From Typha latifolia (taxonomy: Eukaryota; Streptophyta; Magnoliopsida; Poales; Typhaceae), in contig CM034100.1 in assembly GCA_019914945.1 (NCBI GenBank), positions 15,325,096-15,389,095 of the forward strand: 64,000 nucleotides of DNA, written 5' to 3'. The notes under the pieces were generated by a model. The model did not search any database. It saw only the letters and a list, made by a program, of their open reading frames with translations, and was not told the DNA's origin. Of this stretch, positions 21,583 through 35,584 are shown one piece after another. How positions within the stretch are numbered: position 1 is the stretch's first letter; the number at the start of each line of letters is the position of its first letter. Position numbers and translations under genes: made by a program.

Positions 21583-23274
21583 CATATACAGGATCAGTGA
21601 TGGATAAAATGGGAGTGAGGCAAATCATTATATATTTGTATCAGATAATCAAACACGTCCTCTTCATTTCCAAACTTTCTTCTTGAAGAACTTTACCTAT
21701 TACCTAGTTAATACAGATCATCTCGTTATTTTTATATTGCTCAACTCTTGATGTTAGATAGTTATGAAATTTTTTTCAAGCATGTTCCGTTGCTTTACTC
21801 GGTATCAAGTTCCTGTGGAGTCCCTACCTCAATACTTCCTTTCTTTAGGAACTGTGTATTAAAGAAATGACTTTTTTAAGAAATAATGGGCTTGGCCTAG
21901 TTATGAATTATAAGAGAGAATGTACAGCAGTTAAAAGATTTCAGGGGAGAAGGAAGAAAAGTTTATTATTTGCTTTGGTCGGTTTCTAACCAACTCGGTT
22001 GGACAGTCTAAATCGGATTAGCCTCCTATATAATACGTGGAGTGCTACCTGGTCGGGTATGTTTTGTATTTACTCCTACCCATCTAGTCTCTTTCTCTTC
22101 TTAACTCTAATTGGCCCCTTTGCGCACAGCCACCACCTAGCTAAACGCAGCCTATCACTGTTGAGAACACTCCTATGCTCGACCATCAACCTCCCTACCA
22201 TTCTCACTCTTGTCCACCTATCCATCAGCATCGTCTCCGCAACGCTAATCTCATGCCACTTGCACCAGCCCTAACTAACACCAGTTCGAGCGCATGTGCG
22301 CAAGCCAAACTGAGAGAGCCTCCCTATCTCGACTTGCCTAGCCCAAGCTCGGTAGTCCCCTCACCTAGGGTTGTCTCAGTGTGTGATGCTCCTACTACTT
22401 TCTATCATTTGATGGAAGATTTGGTACGAGCACAGCAATATAATCTTTAACCTCAAGCTCTTACTTCAGAGATCTTGTCCTTTTGTTTGTTCTCGTGATA
22501 GAAATTTTTTGGGGAAAACATGACTACATTCTATTAAATCCTCATAATTTTTTTGATCCTATATAATGTTTATTTCTACTGATTATATTCGAATAGCCAT
22601 ACTGATTTATTGGATGATGGAAGCAAACATGGAACCAAAAAAGACTATCTGAATTCTACATACAAATTAATTCGACACATTCTATTAAAACAAAATCCAC
22701 GAATAGATTTCCTCGTAGCATTGCAAGTCTGATCCTCGCACGTCTAACGCACTCCAATAACACCCAAGTCACGTCAATCCGACATAAAGAAATCAACGGC
22801 TATAAACGTTGATGCGAAAAACGAAAAAAACGAAAAAAAAGAAAAAAGAAAATAAAAAAAAAGAACCCCCCCAAAAAGTATTAAGACGAGAAAGAGAGAG
22901 GAAGAGGTGGCAGCGTAACGGGAGATCTCATTGTGCTCCGCGATCCCAATCCAATCTCTTCGACGACGAGGGGGGGACTACAACGGCGACGATCCCACTT
23001 CGACGGCGAGATCGACTCCCGAGAGATCTTTCTCTTCCCCTTCCCGGAGATCCAGATCCGGTCTTAAATCCCGAGGTCAGCGCTCTTCCTCTCATTTCTC
23101 TTCTTGATGACACATGACTACCCCGATCAGAGCGTTAACCCTAACCCTTGCACCGGATTTCGTCCTAATTCGACCGTTTCCTCTTCTGTCGATTTCGATC
23201 TCTCAGCGTTCTTGTGGTAGCTCGGGTTTCGTGAGATCCGGCAGTTTGAGGACGGCGGAAGCATTGGAGAAGAG
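21583..23274. other. Intergenic region PLAC8 gene / alpha-COP
   Basis: Contains the 3' UTR of the PLAC8 gene and, from about 22860, the GC-rich leader region of the alpha-COP gene, with a possible leader-intron donor near 23074 ('cgag|gtcagc'). Between about 22000 and 22450 there is a C-rich stretch with open frames that match nothing I know. No other gene seen. Confidence 0.55.
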
Positions 23275-26200
23275 ATGTTGACCAAATTTGAGACGAAGAG
23301 CAATCGGGTTAAGGGGCTCAGCTTCCATAGCAAGCGGCCATGGATCCTCGCTAGTCTCCACAGCGGGGTGATCCAGCTATGGGATTACCGGATGGGCACG
23401 CTCATTGACCGGTTTGATGAGCACGATGGCCCAGTTCGCGGCGTCCACTTCCATAAATCACAACCCCTCTTCGTCTCTGGAGGTGAGATACGTTTTAACA
23501 TTCCTATTCTTGTAATCATAATTTAAACATCTATGTATTGTAGATACGACGAGCTTATACTTGGTTGTAATGTGTAGATCTAGTGAGTTATGTGGATTTT
23601 GTAGAGATCACATAGTAAATGGTTTTATGCTCATCCTTTCTACTGCTGTTGTTGAAATCTGATTTGGTCATGATTTGATGATTTGCTACAAACTTACTAT
23701 TTGATATGGTTTTTCTTTGACGAAATTGATGTTTGGAGATCTTTTCAAGCATGAATGGTTGTTGAAAAATAAAGTAGATGTGTGTCATTTCTAGTATGTA
23801 CTACTTGTAGAAATAATTATGGTATCATATGAATTTGCAGGAGATGACTACAAGATCAAGGTCTGGAATTATAAGACCCACAGATGCCTGTTTACCCTTC
23901 TTGGACACCTTGATTATATTCGTACTGTGCAATTTCATGATGAGTACCCATGGATCGTCAGTGCCAGTGATGATCAAACAATTAGGATCTGGAACTGGCA
24001 GTCTCGTAACTGCATTGCAGTGTTGACTGGGCACAACCACTATGTCATGTGTGCATCCTTTCATCCTAAGGAGGACCTGGTCGTATCGGCTTCTCTGGAT
24101 CAGACGGTCCGCGTCTGGGATATTGGAGCGCTGAGGAAGAAGACAGTTTCTCCAGCTGATGATATTTTGCGTCTAACCCAGATGAACACTGATTTGTTTG
24201 GGGGAGTTGATGCTGTCGTCAAGTATGTCTTGGAAGGTCATGATCGTGGAGTCAACTGGGCATCTTTTCATCCTAGCTTGCCTCTTATTGTGTCTGGAGC
24301 TGATGATCGGCAAGTGAAGCTGTGGCGAATGAATGGTAAGCTCAAGAACCCCTTCCTACACTTCCTTGTGACTTCAAAAGTATCACATTAACTTGAGGCT
24401 CATAAAAGTGCCTTAAGGAATAATAAAGAAGCTAAAAGCACACAGATCTTGTCTATCATTATTTCTTTTGAATTAGGAGAAAATATAAATATTCTTGTGT
24501 ATTTCGCAAAAATTGGTCAGCAGTATTAGCACCTTCCGAACATACTTAGAAGTTAGAACTTAGAAATATAAACAGCAGGTAGATTAGGGTTTTTCTACTC
24601 TGGCCAATGGAGAAATTGTAGAATTTTTTGTCGCTGTTGGGAAATTGATAAGCAGTATGTTATGCTTTTTCTTTGATAATTCATGAATTATTACTATTCT
24701 TCTTGTCCAGATACAAAGGCTTGGGAAGTAGACACATTGAGGGGGCACATGAATAATGTATCTTGTGTAATGTTCCATGCAAAGCAGGATATTATTGTTT
24801 CCAACTCAGAGGACAAAAGTATTCGCATATGGGATGCTACCAAACGCACTGGTCTGCAGACATTTCGCCGTGATCATGATCGTTTTTGGATTCTTGCTAC
24901 ACATCCAGAAATGAACCTTCTTGCAGCTGGTCATGATAGTGGCATGATTGTCTTCAAATTGGAGAGGGAACGCCCTGCTTTTTCTGTGAGTGGTGATAAT
25001 CTATACTATGTAAAAGACCGGTTTTTGCGGTTCTATGAATTTTCATCTCAAAAGGATAACCAAGTGGTTCCAGTAAGAAGGCCTGGATCTATTAGCTTGA
25101 ATCAGGGACCCAGAGCATTGTCTTATAGCCCCACAGAGAATGCTATCTTAATCTGTTCTGATGTCGATGGGGGATCATATGAGCTATACATCGTGCCCAA
25201 GGAAGCTGTTGGAAGAGCTGATTATATGCAGGACGCAAAGAAAGGAGCTGGGAGTTCAGCTATTTTTGTAGCTCGCAACAGGTTTGCCGTTCTTGACAAA
25301 AGCAACAATCAGGCATTGGTGAAGAACCTTAAGAATGAAATTGTGAAGAAAAGTGTCCTTCCCATTGCTACTGATGCAATATTTTATGCTGGGACAGGCA
25401 ACTTGTTGTGCAGGGCAGAGGATAGGGTAGTCATCTTTGATCTTCAGCAGAGAATTATTCTCGGTGAACTTCAGACTCCATCTGTTAAGTATGTTGTTTG
25501 GTCGAGCGACATGGAGTCTGTTGCATTGCTTAGCAAACACACTATTGTTATTGCTAATAAGAAACTTGTGCATCGTTGCACATTGCATGAGACAATCCGT
25601 GTGAAAAGTGGTGCTTGGGATGACAATGGTGTCTTTGTTTACACAACTTTGAACCATATTAAATATTGCCTTCCTAATGGGGACAGTGGAATCATAAGAA
25701 CTCTTGATGTCCCTATTTATGTAACCAAGGTATCTAGGAACAATATATATTGCTTGGATCGTGAGGGGAAGAACAAGGTCATCTCTGTTGATGCTTCAGA
25801 GTACATCTTCAAGCTTGCCCTTCTGAGGAAACAATACGACAATGTGATGAGTATGATCAGGAACTCACAGCTATGTGGGCAGGCTGTGATCTCATATCTG
25901 CAACAGAAAGGATATCCTGAAGTAGCACTGCATTTTGTCAAAGATGAGAGGACTCGGTTTAATTTGGCTCTTGAGAGTGGTAACATCCAGATTGCTGTTG
26001 CTTCTGCAAAAGAGATAGATGAGAAAGACCACTGGTACAGGTTGGGCATTGAGGCTCTCCGGCAGGGAAACACTAGTATTGTGGAATATGCATACCAGAA
26101 GACAAAGAACTTCGAGCGACTTTCTTTTCTGTATCTTGTGACTGGGAACATGGATAAGCTGTCCAAAATGCTCAGGATAGCTGAAATTAAGAATGACGTG

Positions 26201-27658
26201 ATGGGTCAGTTCCACAATGCCATGTATTTAGGTGACATTCAGGAACGAGTCAAGATCTTGGAAAAAGCTGGCCAGTTACCTCTTGCATATGTCACTGCTG
26301 CCAGTCATGGACTAACTGAAGTGGCCGATAGGCTTGCTGCTGAATTGGGAGATAATACCCCCTCTCTACCTGAGGGAAAAGTCCATTCTCTTCTGATGCC
26401 CCCTGCACCTCTCATGTGTAGTGGGGACTGGCCTTTATTAAGGGTCATGCGTGGTATTTTTGAAGGTGGATTGGATAACCTTGGAAAGGCAGGAAATGAA
26501 GAAGAAGAGGCTATTGACGGTGACTGGGGCGATGAGGAACTGGATATGGTTGACGCAGAGGGCATAATGCAGAATGGTGATTTAGTAGCAGAAGTTGAGG
26601 GTGAAGAAAATGAAGATAATGATGAGGAAGGTGGATGGGATCTTGAAGATTTGGAGTTACCACCTGACGTTGATACACCAAAGGCTGCAGGTAATGCTCG
26701 ATCTGCTGTGTTTGTTGCACCAACACCAGGCATGCCTGTCAGCCAAATCTGGATCCAGAAGTCCTCCCTTGCCGGGGAGCATGTGGCAGCTGGAAACTTT
26801 GACACTGCCATGCGCCTACTTAGCCGGCAGTTGGGTATTAAGAACTTCGCACCACTAAAACCATTCTTCATGGATCTTCACATGGGCAGCCACACATATC
26901 TGCAAGCTTTTCCTACGGGCCCAGTGATATCTATAGCTGCCGAGAAGGGGTGGAGCGAGTCTGCCAGCCCTAATGTGAGGGGCCCACCAGCACTTGTGTT
27001 CAAGTTGTCACAGATGGATGAGAAGCTCAAGGCAGCATACCGAGCCACTACCGAAGGAAAATTTCCAGAGGCTTTGCGACAATTTCTTAATCTCCTGTAC
27101 ACTATTCCACTAATTGTAGTGGACTCGAGAAGGGAAGTTGATGAAGTGAAGGAGTTGATTGAGATAGTAAGAGAATATGTGCTTGGATTGAAGATTGAAG
27201 TCAAAAGAAAGGAAACTAAAGATAATATCATTCGGCAGCAAGAGTTGGCAGCATATTTCACCAACTGTAAGCTTCAGAGGATTCATATGAGACTCGTGCT
27301 CACAAGCGCTATGACTATCTGCTTCAAGGGAGGGAACTACTCTACAGCTTCTAATTTTGCAAGGATGCTTCTGGAGAACAGCCCAAATGAGGCCCAAGGA
27401 AAGAAGGCCAGGCAGGTGCTACAGGCTTGCAGCGATAAACAAGATGCTAACCAGTTGAATTACGATTACAGAAATCCATTTGTTGTTTGTGGAGCAACCT
27501 TTGTTCCGATCTACCGTGGTCAGAAAGATGTATCCTGCCCTTATTGTGGGTCTCATTTTGTACCAGCCATTGAAGGACAAATTTGTGCTGTTTGTGAGCT
27601 TGCAGTGGTGGGAGCAGATGCATCAGGTTTGCTTTGTTCTCCTACACAATCCAGATAA
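23275..27658 (+). CDS. COPA: Coatomer subunit alpha (alpha-COP)
   Basis: Alpha-COP is the largest B-subcomplex subunit of COPI coats. Its propeller reads KKxx-type retrieval signals on Golgi-to-ER cargo, and the protein builds the cage with beta'- and epsilon-COP. Three exons (23275-23482, 23841-24335, 24711-27658) give 1216 aa, the size I recall for plant alpha-COP. The protein opens [22 protein letters not shown] repeats fill about residues 1-300 (IKVWNY, IRIWNW, VRVWDI, VKLWRM, IRIWDA). The coatomer WD-associated region follows, then an acidic linker (about 825-880, [17 protein letters not shown]) and the COPI C-terminal domain. The end has [27 protein letters not shown]. Both introns fall in the propeller and the last exon is 2.9 kb. 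The frame is intact throughout. Confidence 0.97.
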
Positions 27659-30600
27659 TTGGCAAAAGGTACTCCCTTTATTACATGTCATCTTTTAATT
27701 TAGCTTTAATTAGCCTAAGACTACAAGACTGTCATGTTATGTCTTTCTCGGGACCAACCTGATTGTGTGAAGGTAAAGCAATAAGAGTAGGAATATTTCA
27801 TTTGAGCATTTTGCTCAGCTTCTTTTGCCAGATGGAGGACTTGTTAAAGTGTAGGATTTCCATAAGTTCATGCAGATCCTGTTATAAGAGACAGTGTAAT
27901 AGGCTCATTTGTTTCAGAATTGTGGTGAGGCTTTCAATTGGTTTTGTATTTATTTAAAGATGTGCAAAGTTATTTCTGGATACCTCTGTTAGTCAGAAAA
28001 GATTGTCATTCTAAGACGGCATGCTTCTGAGTCTAATGTATTGTTGTTTTTGTGGTCATTTGGCAGTTAATTTTGTTCAAGACATTGCTGTGGTAATTTG
28101 TTCTGAAAAAAATATTCCCATTTCATTGTTTTGTTTATCAAACTGCCGGACAGTTTCTCGTTATTTTCTGATTGAATTACAATCTATACGTGCTTTGCAA
28201 CATATATACACACATGTATTATATAGACCCTTATATTCTGCATCAATGCTACTTTATGTAGGTTTATTACTCAGTATTTTATCTACTAAAGTTTTTCTTG
28301 CTTCTACTGAGCAGAACTTATGTGCTTCTCAACAGAGTCTGTAAGACAATAATTTGCTTGTTTTTCTCTGTTTTTGGAAGTTTGGGGGCGTTGTCTTTCA
28401 AATTTATTACAATTTTGGATACAGAGGATGCAATCACAAGCTGAGAGGATTTGAGGTAAATATGTTACAAATGCACTGTCGTGCTTAAAAATTAGAACGT
28501 CGGCTGCCACGGATCAGGATGGAATTTGATAGAGGTTGCACAATTATGCTCTCACGTTGGACAATTTGACCTGCTCACGAATGAAGCATCATTAGGATAA
28601 GATGGTCTAATAAATGTATTAGACTTGAATAGAAGGATTATGAGTGTTTTTTTTAAGCAGGGAATACGGTACGATAACAATTAGTAGATAGAAAGAAAGT
28701 GGATTTGATCATTTAGGTTTTTTTTTTCTTAAACTTTTTTTTTTGGAGAGAAGTGGTTTTAAGACAAGTGGAAACGTAGCGGCATCGAAAGACCTGAGAT
28801 GATCAGTGTGCTAGATATTTGAAATGCATTAGATTTGGATGGTATTATGCTATTTTAACTCACTACTTCGTGAGTGGTTTGACGAATGGTTGGTGCAGGA
28901 GGTGCAGAATTTCCTTCTTTCGTGAGAGATGGTCTCACTATAATTTGTATTTTTGGCTAAAACGACCTCTGGCAATCCTGGCACTAGGATTCTCGGAACC
29001 ACCCACTACTATCTACTAAATTGGATTGGCTTCTAACTTCTAAGCCAAGAAAAATATAAAAATTAAAAAAAAATCTTATGAGGAACGAGAGACATAAGAA
29101 TTCATTTCTGAAGGAAACAAACAAACAAACAAACAAACATTAAGAGGGATTGAAAACGGAAATGTTATTGAAACAAGAGACATAAGATGGAGAAGACGAA
29201 TCCAAGCCCTATTACGAATACCACATTCATACTGTTTCCTATTACGAATGAACATATAGCAAAGAAGCTACTGCATACAATACTTGGCATTGGGAAAGTA
29301 TGGGAATTGCTCCTCCAAATTTTATTTATTGAAATTAACCACACCCCTAAATTTAATAAAAAAACGATCAACCTTTGCCAGGTCATTATATATGTAAATT
29401 TACAGGACATTTTGGCGATCCTATTTATCAAGTTGGATTTCATGATTATAGATTGTACGTTTTTTTAACATAATTACTACTTAAAAATTTCAAATTATTA
29501 ATTTGACATTATAGATTTTTTTTAATTATAATAATTTCTATCGAAATCATTAAACTCTTTAAATAAAAACTCACAGTTAAATTAACTAATCACATTTAAA
29601 ACAAAGTTTAGATATGAAAAGATTATTATGCCCTTATATAAATTACTTTTAACGGTTGGAAAATTATCTAATTTTTGCAACAAAAAATACATGTAATAAA
29701 ATTTTTTGCACTCTAAACTTTAGAGCCAATTTTGTTTTAGTTCAAGTAGCCTCCCTGAATTGGTTCAACGATGGAATATCTTTTTATTTTTTTTATATCT
29801 AATCAAGTTTACTCTTAAAATAATTAAGACTAAGAAACAAGACCAACTAGTTAAATTTGGGGCTTAGCCTCAAACCAAATAAGCCTAAGAAACAAGGGTA
29901 TTTTAGTATTATATTTTTTAACATTAATAAATATCAATGACGAATATTCTATAAATATTTTGGTCAAAAATTAATAATAATAATAATAATTTTGAAAGAA
30001 TCAAAAGATTCTAGTAGTACTTATGACATTATAAATAAACTTTTTGCTGACAATTATATAATATAGACTAGATTGTAATGTTATACTGTTATTAGAGAAA
30101 TATAAATAGCAAATGTTTTATATTTAGCGTATTATATATTTACCCCTGCCCATCCTATAAGCCAAATTTTGAGCTGAATCTTGCTTGTTGGCTGTTGCCG
30201 AGTGAATTATTCTTAGAGAAGTAAATATGTATATTAAACTAATAAGTCCAGGATATGTGAATCATGTTCTCAGTACAAAGGAGAGAAGTGCTGTCAAAGA
30301 AAGATAAATAACTTTTTAAAGTTCACTTGCGGAATAAAGTCAATTATAAAAAATGTATTTTAATTTTTAATACTAAAATAAGAGAGCTAATACCAATATA
30401 CATTATTTTATTATTTAGTTGAATATTATTAGGGAGTAATAATTATATTTGATGTGACATAAAGTTAATATGAAAGTAACGAAGAGTAATAAATTTGTAT
30501 TAAAAATTGGTGACATTTTAAATCAAATGATAAAAATACTCTTGATTGAATGCAAAATAGTACTAGTAATTAGTGATGTCTAATCTAAGAGCAAAATAGT

Positions 30601-31917
30601 AATTTAGGTTATTATTAAATTAATTTTTAAAAATTATATAAAATAAGAGAGGAAAAGATGATGAATTAGTATATCAGAAGAAGCTAAGTTTTCGTTTAGT
30701 TACTGTACCAGAATAATTTAGTTTATTTTAGAAAAAGACTATTCCTATTTTACAAACAGACTGGGGCCTCACTTAGATTGGAATTTTCTTAAAAAACAGC
30801 TCACAACTTACATCCGATGAAAAGGGTGATATTACACTACTAAAAAATTCGCTTATTTTTCCAAAACTTTTGTACACTGATTCAGAAAATGACAGCAATT
30901 CAATGAAAATTTTACAATATTCACTTTATGTTTCGCATGGTTTACAATAATCAGATCATACTACATGTCTATGATAAGATGATGCAACACTCTTGAAAGA
31001 AGTACAAATTTCAGATAAAACCTGGTAATGAATCTGAATAGAATATCTAAATTTCTTTTGTCTCTACAGATAAAGCTCTACTGTAGGTAAGAAGGGTTGT
31101 TCACAAGTCAGTAACAAATTTGCATTTCCACCATTAGGAGCCTAACTGATCATGGAAGGAGCAAAGAGAATGCACATACAGAGAAAGCTCCTATTTCATG
31201 CTGTAGTATCGCACCGCTCGCCATCCATGCCAGCTGCAACAAACATAGAAAGAAACATCTGCTAGACTGAGAGTGAAATGAAGTGTGCAGGATTAGAGAT
31301 AAACTATTAAGTTATTTCAAGTGATCAGCTTTGGGATAAGTTGCAACAGTGAAACTGAGTAAAATGAAGCAAGGTTACTGCAGCTGTCACTGTGAAAGAG
31401 TCCTTGCTGAACCTCTAAAAGCATTCAAGAAAAAGTGATTTCCCAATTTACAAAGGAAATACCAATAGTTCATGCATTTTTACCTGAATAGGAGCTTCCC
31501 AATGCAGGATTAGAGAATCAGGAATATTTTCATAATGTTCTGAGATGATCAGATACTGCTAATGGTATGTATTTGCAGCTTCCAGCATGGCCAGGTCATG
31601 AGAAGTATGCAGAAGGCATACGCTACTCTGGCCTGAGAACAGCACGAAATCTAATAGAGTTTGTGAGAAAAGATTAAGAAAAGTGGGTGTATGGAGTGGA
31701 GAACTTGTTTCAGCAATCCGCAGGTGGTGCTACTCAAGTAAGGCTATGGAATCACTAAAGCATACTACCAAAGCAGAGATTGGCAAACATCTTCCAGGAA
31801 GTTCTCAAAAATGAAAATAGAGAGTTAAAGACCAATATGGCTGTTGACAAAAGGAGCAATGTATCACCAAATAGTTAATGGATATCATATACAGCTTGTA
31901 ATATTTACAGAATCCTT
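27659..31917. other. Convergent intergenic region alpha-COP / PurU
   Basis: 4.3 kb between two converging genes. The first kilobase is probably alpha-COP 3' UTR, perhaps with an intron beginning at 'aaaag|gtactc' (about 27668). About 29.0-31.0 kb is very AT-rich, with an (AAAC)n run at 29114-29139, and lacks recognisable genes. On the minus strand near 31200-31650 there are splice-like signals and short open stretches that I could not assign. PurU 3' UTR should occupy the last few hundred bases. Confidence 0.55.
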
Positions 31918-33918
31918 TCAAAATACAACGGTCTTGTTTGATTCAAAAGGTAGCACTCGAAGCTCACAATATGATTTTATTGCTTGAGCTAAACATTGCT
32001 TCTCAAGGTTCTCCGATTTTAGCACAAAGCTTCGTAAGTTATCTCTATGAGAGACTCTCTCAACCTGTATCACATAAATAAGCATCCAAACTGGTAATTA
32101 TGAGCATGATATAGATGATTTATTTGTGTGAATCTGCAGTAAGGTAAGGAAAATATGACCATATTCCTAATTCACTATGTAACGATATTGGGTCTTAAGC
32201 ATAAGGAGATTAATATCAAGTCCTTTATTCACGCTAGCTTTTACTGCCAATAAGATGCCAAAGCAATAAAATTGACGAGCAATTACCATCTGTTCAATAA
32301 TTGGACCTGCATCAAGTCCTTCAGTTACAAAATGACTTGTTGCACCAATCAACTTAACCCCAGCATTATAAGCCTGGTTTCATATCAGAGGCCATAAACA
32401 TTTGCTGAAAAAAACAAAGGGAGTTCCAACTTCTTGATAGATTTATTGAATCAAATACCTGTTTAGAGGGATTTCCTCCCTTGAATGATGGAAGGAGGCC
32501 ATGATGAATGTTAATAATATCTTTACCATAGCTCTCCAAAAATCTTCCTGACATGATCTGCAGGTAAGAAATAATTAGATACAAGACACAGTAAGATGAC
32601 AGTGGCAACGTGATCATGCATCTATGGTATACAAGCTGTGAACTACGTTACCTGCATATATCTTGCAAGTACAAGAAAATCGGTATCATCAACTAACCCC
32701 AGAATTTCTTGTTCTCGCTTATTTCCTGAAGTTGTCGGCAAGAAATGATATGGAATCCCATGCCTTTCAAGCAAACGTATAATATGGGTATCTGGACCTC
32801 TATTATGATTGCTGCGATAACATACTATAAGCTTTAAAAAAAAATTCATTTGCAAAAGAAACTCATCTTAAACAGGAAAACAGAAGAACTAAAACATACA
32901 TCACCTTATTACACAGTTAATGTCCACAGAAAGCCTACCCTCCTGCCACCTATGTAACAAGTCCACCAAGCAATGATCCTACAAAGGGAAATCTTAAGAA
33001 TAAATATCGTGCATATAACATATTGACTCACTTCATGTTCAAAAATGCTTCATTCTAGTGCAAACATCTGAAGAGATTCGTGGGATCATGCAATTTTAAG
33101 TACTAGAAACAAAGTTTGGAGAATTCTAGTATAGCATATAGGTGATCCGACCTGCTTTGACGCAAGAACTGCAATCTTATGTTTGGGGTCTAGAGCAGGT
33201 ACCCGCAAAACAGATGCTTCTGCATTGAAGAACTTCGATAATTTTCGGAATTCAGCCTCCATTGCATCCCGTGGCCAACACACAGGATCAAATGTAAATT
33301 CACTGCCAAGAACTATTCAAACTCAGGATCACTTTAATAGTACAGAATATAGAAATCAAATCAATCTTCTATTTAATGAATTGACATTCATTTACAGACC
33401 AAGAACTTGCATTTACTGTATGCTAATTACTAGGCAATCGTCCGTGGTAGAGTGACGATTTCACTTCATAGAATTATGACTTCTTGATGTCTATAGTTGT
33501 CCAAATGTCAACACTGAATGTGAGAGGGTGTGTTAAAGGCACGACATTTGGGTCAATTGTTTACTTAACAATTAACTAATAGATCACATAGTAGAAGGCA
33601 AGGAAGCCCACCTCCTGGAGTAAAAGACCTGATTGCTCTCAGGAACGAAGACATCAACGCTGTGTATGTTTCCACCTCGCGAGGCAATGCACTCCGATAG
33701 CTTAGCAACGATCCCCACAGCGTCCTAATCGTATATTAATAAATGCTACCGATAACTACAAGAAAGGAAGAGGAGGAGCAAGAAGATATCGAGTAGCTTA
33801 CGGGGCAGTGGAAGACGTGGATGCCATGGATGGAGGTGGCGGCGGAGGAGGAGAGCGCCCGCGCCCTCGTCGCGATTCGCCGGAGGTCCCTAGTTGATGG
33901 GATTCTTCCGAGAACCAT
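31918..33918 (-). CDS. PURU: Formyltetrahydrofolate deformylase (PurU), probably mitochondrial
   Basis: Hydrolyses 10-formyl-THF to formate and THF. In Arabidopsis the PURU enzymes are mitochondrial and support photorespiration by preventing folate build-up that would inhibit glycine decarboxylase. Eight exons on the minus strand: 33918-33802, 33724-33612, 33302-33152, 32978-32905, 32811-32652, 32557-32459, 32373-32287 and 32064-31918. They join in frame to 315 aa. Residues 1-32 are Arg/Ser-rich and presequence-like. The ACT domain starts at [20 protein letters not shown]. The formyltransferase domain carries [13 protein letters not shown] (Asn221, His223) and [19 protein letters not shown] (Asp259), the Asn/His/Asp triad of the PurN/PurU fold. 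The protein ends NKTVVF. All junctions are GT-AG and no lesion is seen. The uL18 gene lies about 540 bp upstream on the same strand. Confidence 0.95.
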
Positions 33919-34461
33919 ACCTTTTTTTTAAAATTCTGGCAATTACTTCGAGTCCCGTACCTTAAACGAGACGACATAGTTCGGTAGTCGGGATTTTCCA
34001 CCCACATACATTTTATCTCTTTATCCCCGGTAGTTGTCAAAAAAGCATAAAGAAAAAGGAAAAAAAGTACGATATCGAGTAGCTTCAGCAGTGATTCCAG
34101 TAGACATTTTGGATGTAGTTTAAATCCATCCAGTATTGAATAAAATTGCCACATGACTGTGACTAAGCCATCAGAATGGATATCATATTAATGACAGTTT
34201 TAGGTATCATAATCAATCCAAAATATATTACAACTTTATCCAACAGCAAAATTGTAGGTTTACGATGACTCCAAAAGAAGCTAATGAAACCATACAAGCA
34301 AGGAAATGATTAATGCAAAACAGCCACCAGATGACCAGCATCACGCAAATAAATTAATCAGATCCACAAAAACAACGAATTGTGGATGTAGCATTCTTCT
34401 CTCAACATGCATTTCAGCCAAAATACATTATCTTTTGAGTACAAACCGAAGTTATGAATCG
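33919..34461. other. Spacer between PurU and uL18 genes
   Basis: Head-to-tail spacer of 543 bp. It must contain the 3' UTR of the uL18 gene and the promoter of PurU. No clear TATA box at a standard distance was found. Confidence 0.5.
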
Positions 34462-35511
34462 TCAATCAAGATAAACTTTTACATCGATACCATTATCTAT
34501 CAGCGACTGAACCACTGCTCGTATCTTCCCCTCAAACTTGTCCCGTTCCCTCGGTGTGTATGTACAAGTGTATACATCGGCTTCTTTAGCTCTATCAGCT
34601 AAGATTCGCCCAACAGCCAAGCATGCAGGTATGTCTGATCTAGACTTGAGGACTGCTTTGATGTCCTTGGAATTGGTCCCAGCAACCGCAACTTGTTTGC
34701 ATGTCACCCGGTGTGTAACTGATGCTGAAACAAACCGTTTAGATATAAACACATCAAGTGAGAAGGCCTCCATGAATGCTATAGTGCGCTGCTTGAAAGA
34801 AATATGCTTGTGTGGGTTTTTGGATTTCTTCTCCTTCTTGTACGTGTATGGTCTACTGTTTTCATCGTCCACGAAATCTTCCACCCCAAAGAAACTTCTG
34901 GGGGAACTTAGGATCTGCAGCAAGAAGAATAAAATTCTTATAAGCTTTCATAAGCTTCTTATAAGAGACAAACTAGTAGTAACATCAATTGCTTAAAATG
35001 TAAAGAGAGAAACAAGAATTCATTGCTAGAAGGAAGTTGAACAGTTCAGAAGTTGGAGCAATAGCATTGCAACTTCAATTGAACTTCCCACATTAAATAA
35101 GTGAAACCGTACATACCAAATGGAAACTTGGTCATATACTATGCAATCCTGATGTCTATCTAAAGATCAAATCTAAGGTGTACATGGTTGCAATAAAATT
35201 CTCCTCTAAAAAATAGGGAAAAAGCAAGCAATCATGAGTACTCTTTTCTAAAAAGGAAAGCCACAAAACTGTAATGCTTTTGAGTAACACATTGGTGAAG
35301 AAATATAGTGAGAGGTATAACAATGATAATTATGGTACAAATATTATGGAAGTATGGTTAGCAACAAACTGTTCAGTAAGTAGAAACTCAGTAAGCTTGT
35401 CACCTGCCCATCATGGAAGCTGCTTCTACAAACATATGGAAGTGCAAAATTTCTGTATTCCAGCGCAAGAGCTCCTCTCTTCCATGTTTGGGTGAGAGCA
35501 TGTTTTAACAT
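34462..35511 (-). CDS. Ribosomal protein uL18 (L18p/L5e) family, probably organellar
   Basis: uL18 proteins bind 5S rRNA in the large ribosomal subunit. Two coding exons (35511-35404, 34914-34462) join in frame to 186 aa. The first 36 residues (MLKHALTQTWKRGALALEYR...) are basic, nearly free of acidic residues and resemble a mitochondrial presequence. The mature part starts FFGVEDFVDDENSRPYTY. The uL18 core is THRVTCKQVAVAGTNSKDIK, DIPACLAVGRILADRAKEADV and GKIRAVVQSLIDNGIDVKVY, as in the Arabidopsis At1g08845 group. The start ATG was chosen because it opens the only frame that joins the core across a 'cag|gtgaca' donor. A leader intron probably runs from 36713 to 35585. Compartment is inferred from the N-terminus. 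Confidence 0.88.
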
Positions 35512-35584
35512 TTTCAAATAACAAACATAAAACAGCAGAAGTTATAGCACTGTGCAGGCTTAGTTTCCTCAATATTATCAAAGC

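Noticed and set aside
22175..22450. Pro/Ser-rich 91-codon frame upstream of alpha-COP
   Set aside because: No splice partners, promoter or family resemblance seen; C-rich sequence leaves few stops by chance.
23588..23788. Minus-strand frame in alpha-COP intron 1
   Set aside because: AT-rich intron sequence with no family match; chance frame.
26305..26871. 188-codon open frame antisense to alpha-COP
   Set aside because: It mirrors the codon use of the conserved alpha-COP exon and has no family resemblance; a shadow frame.
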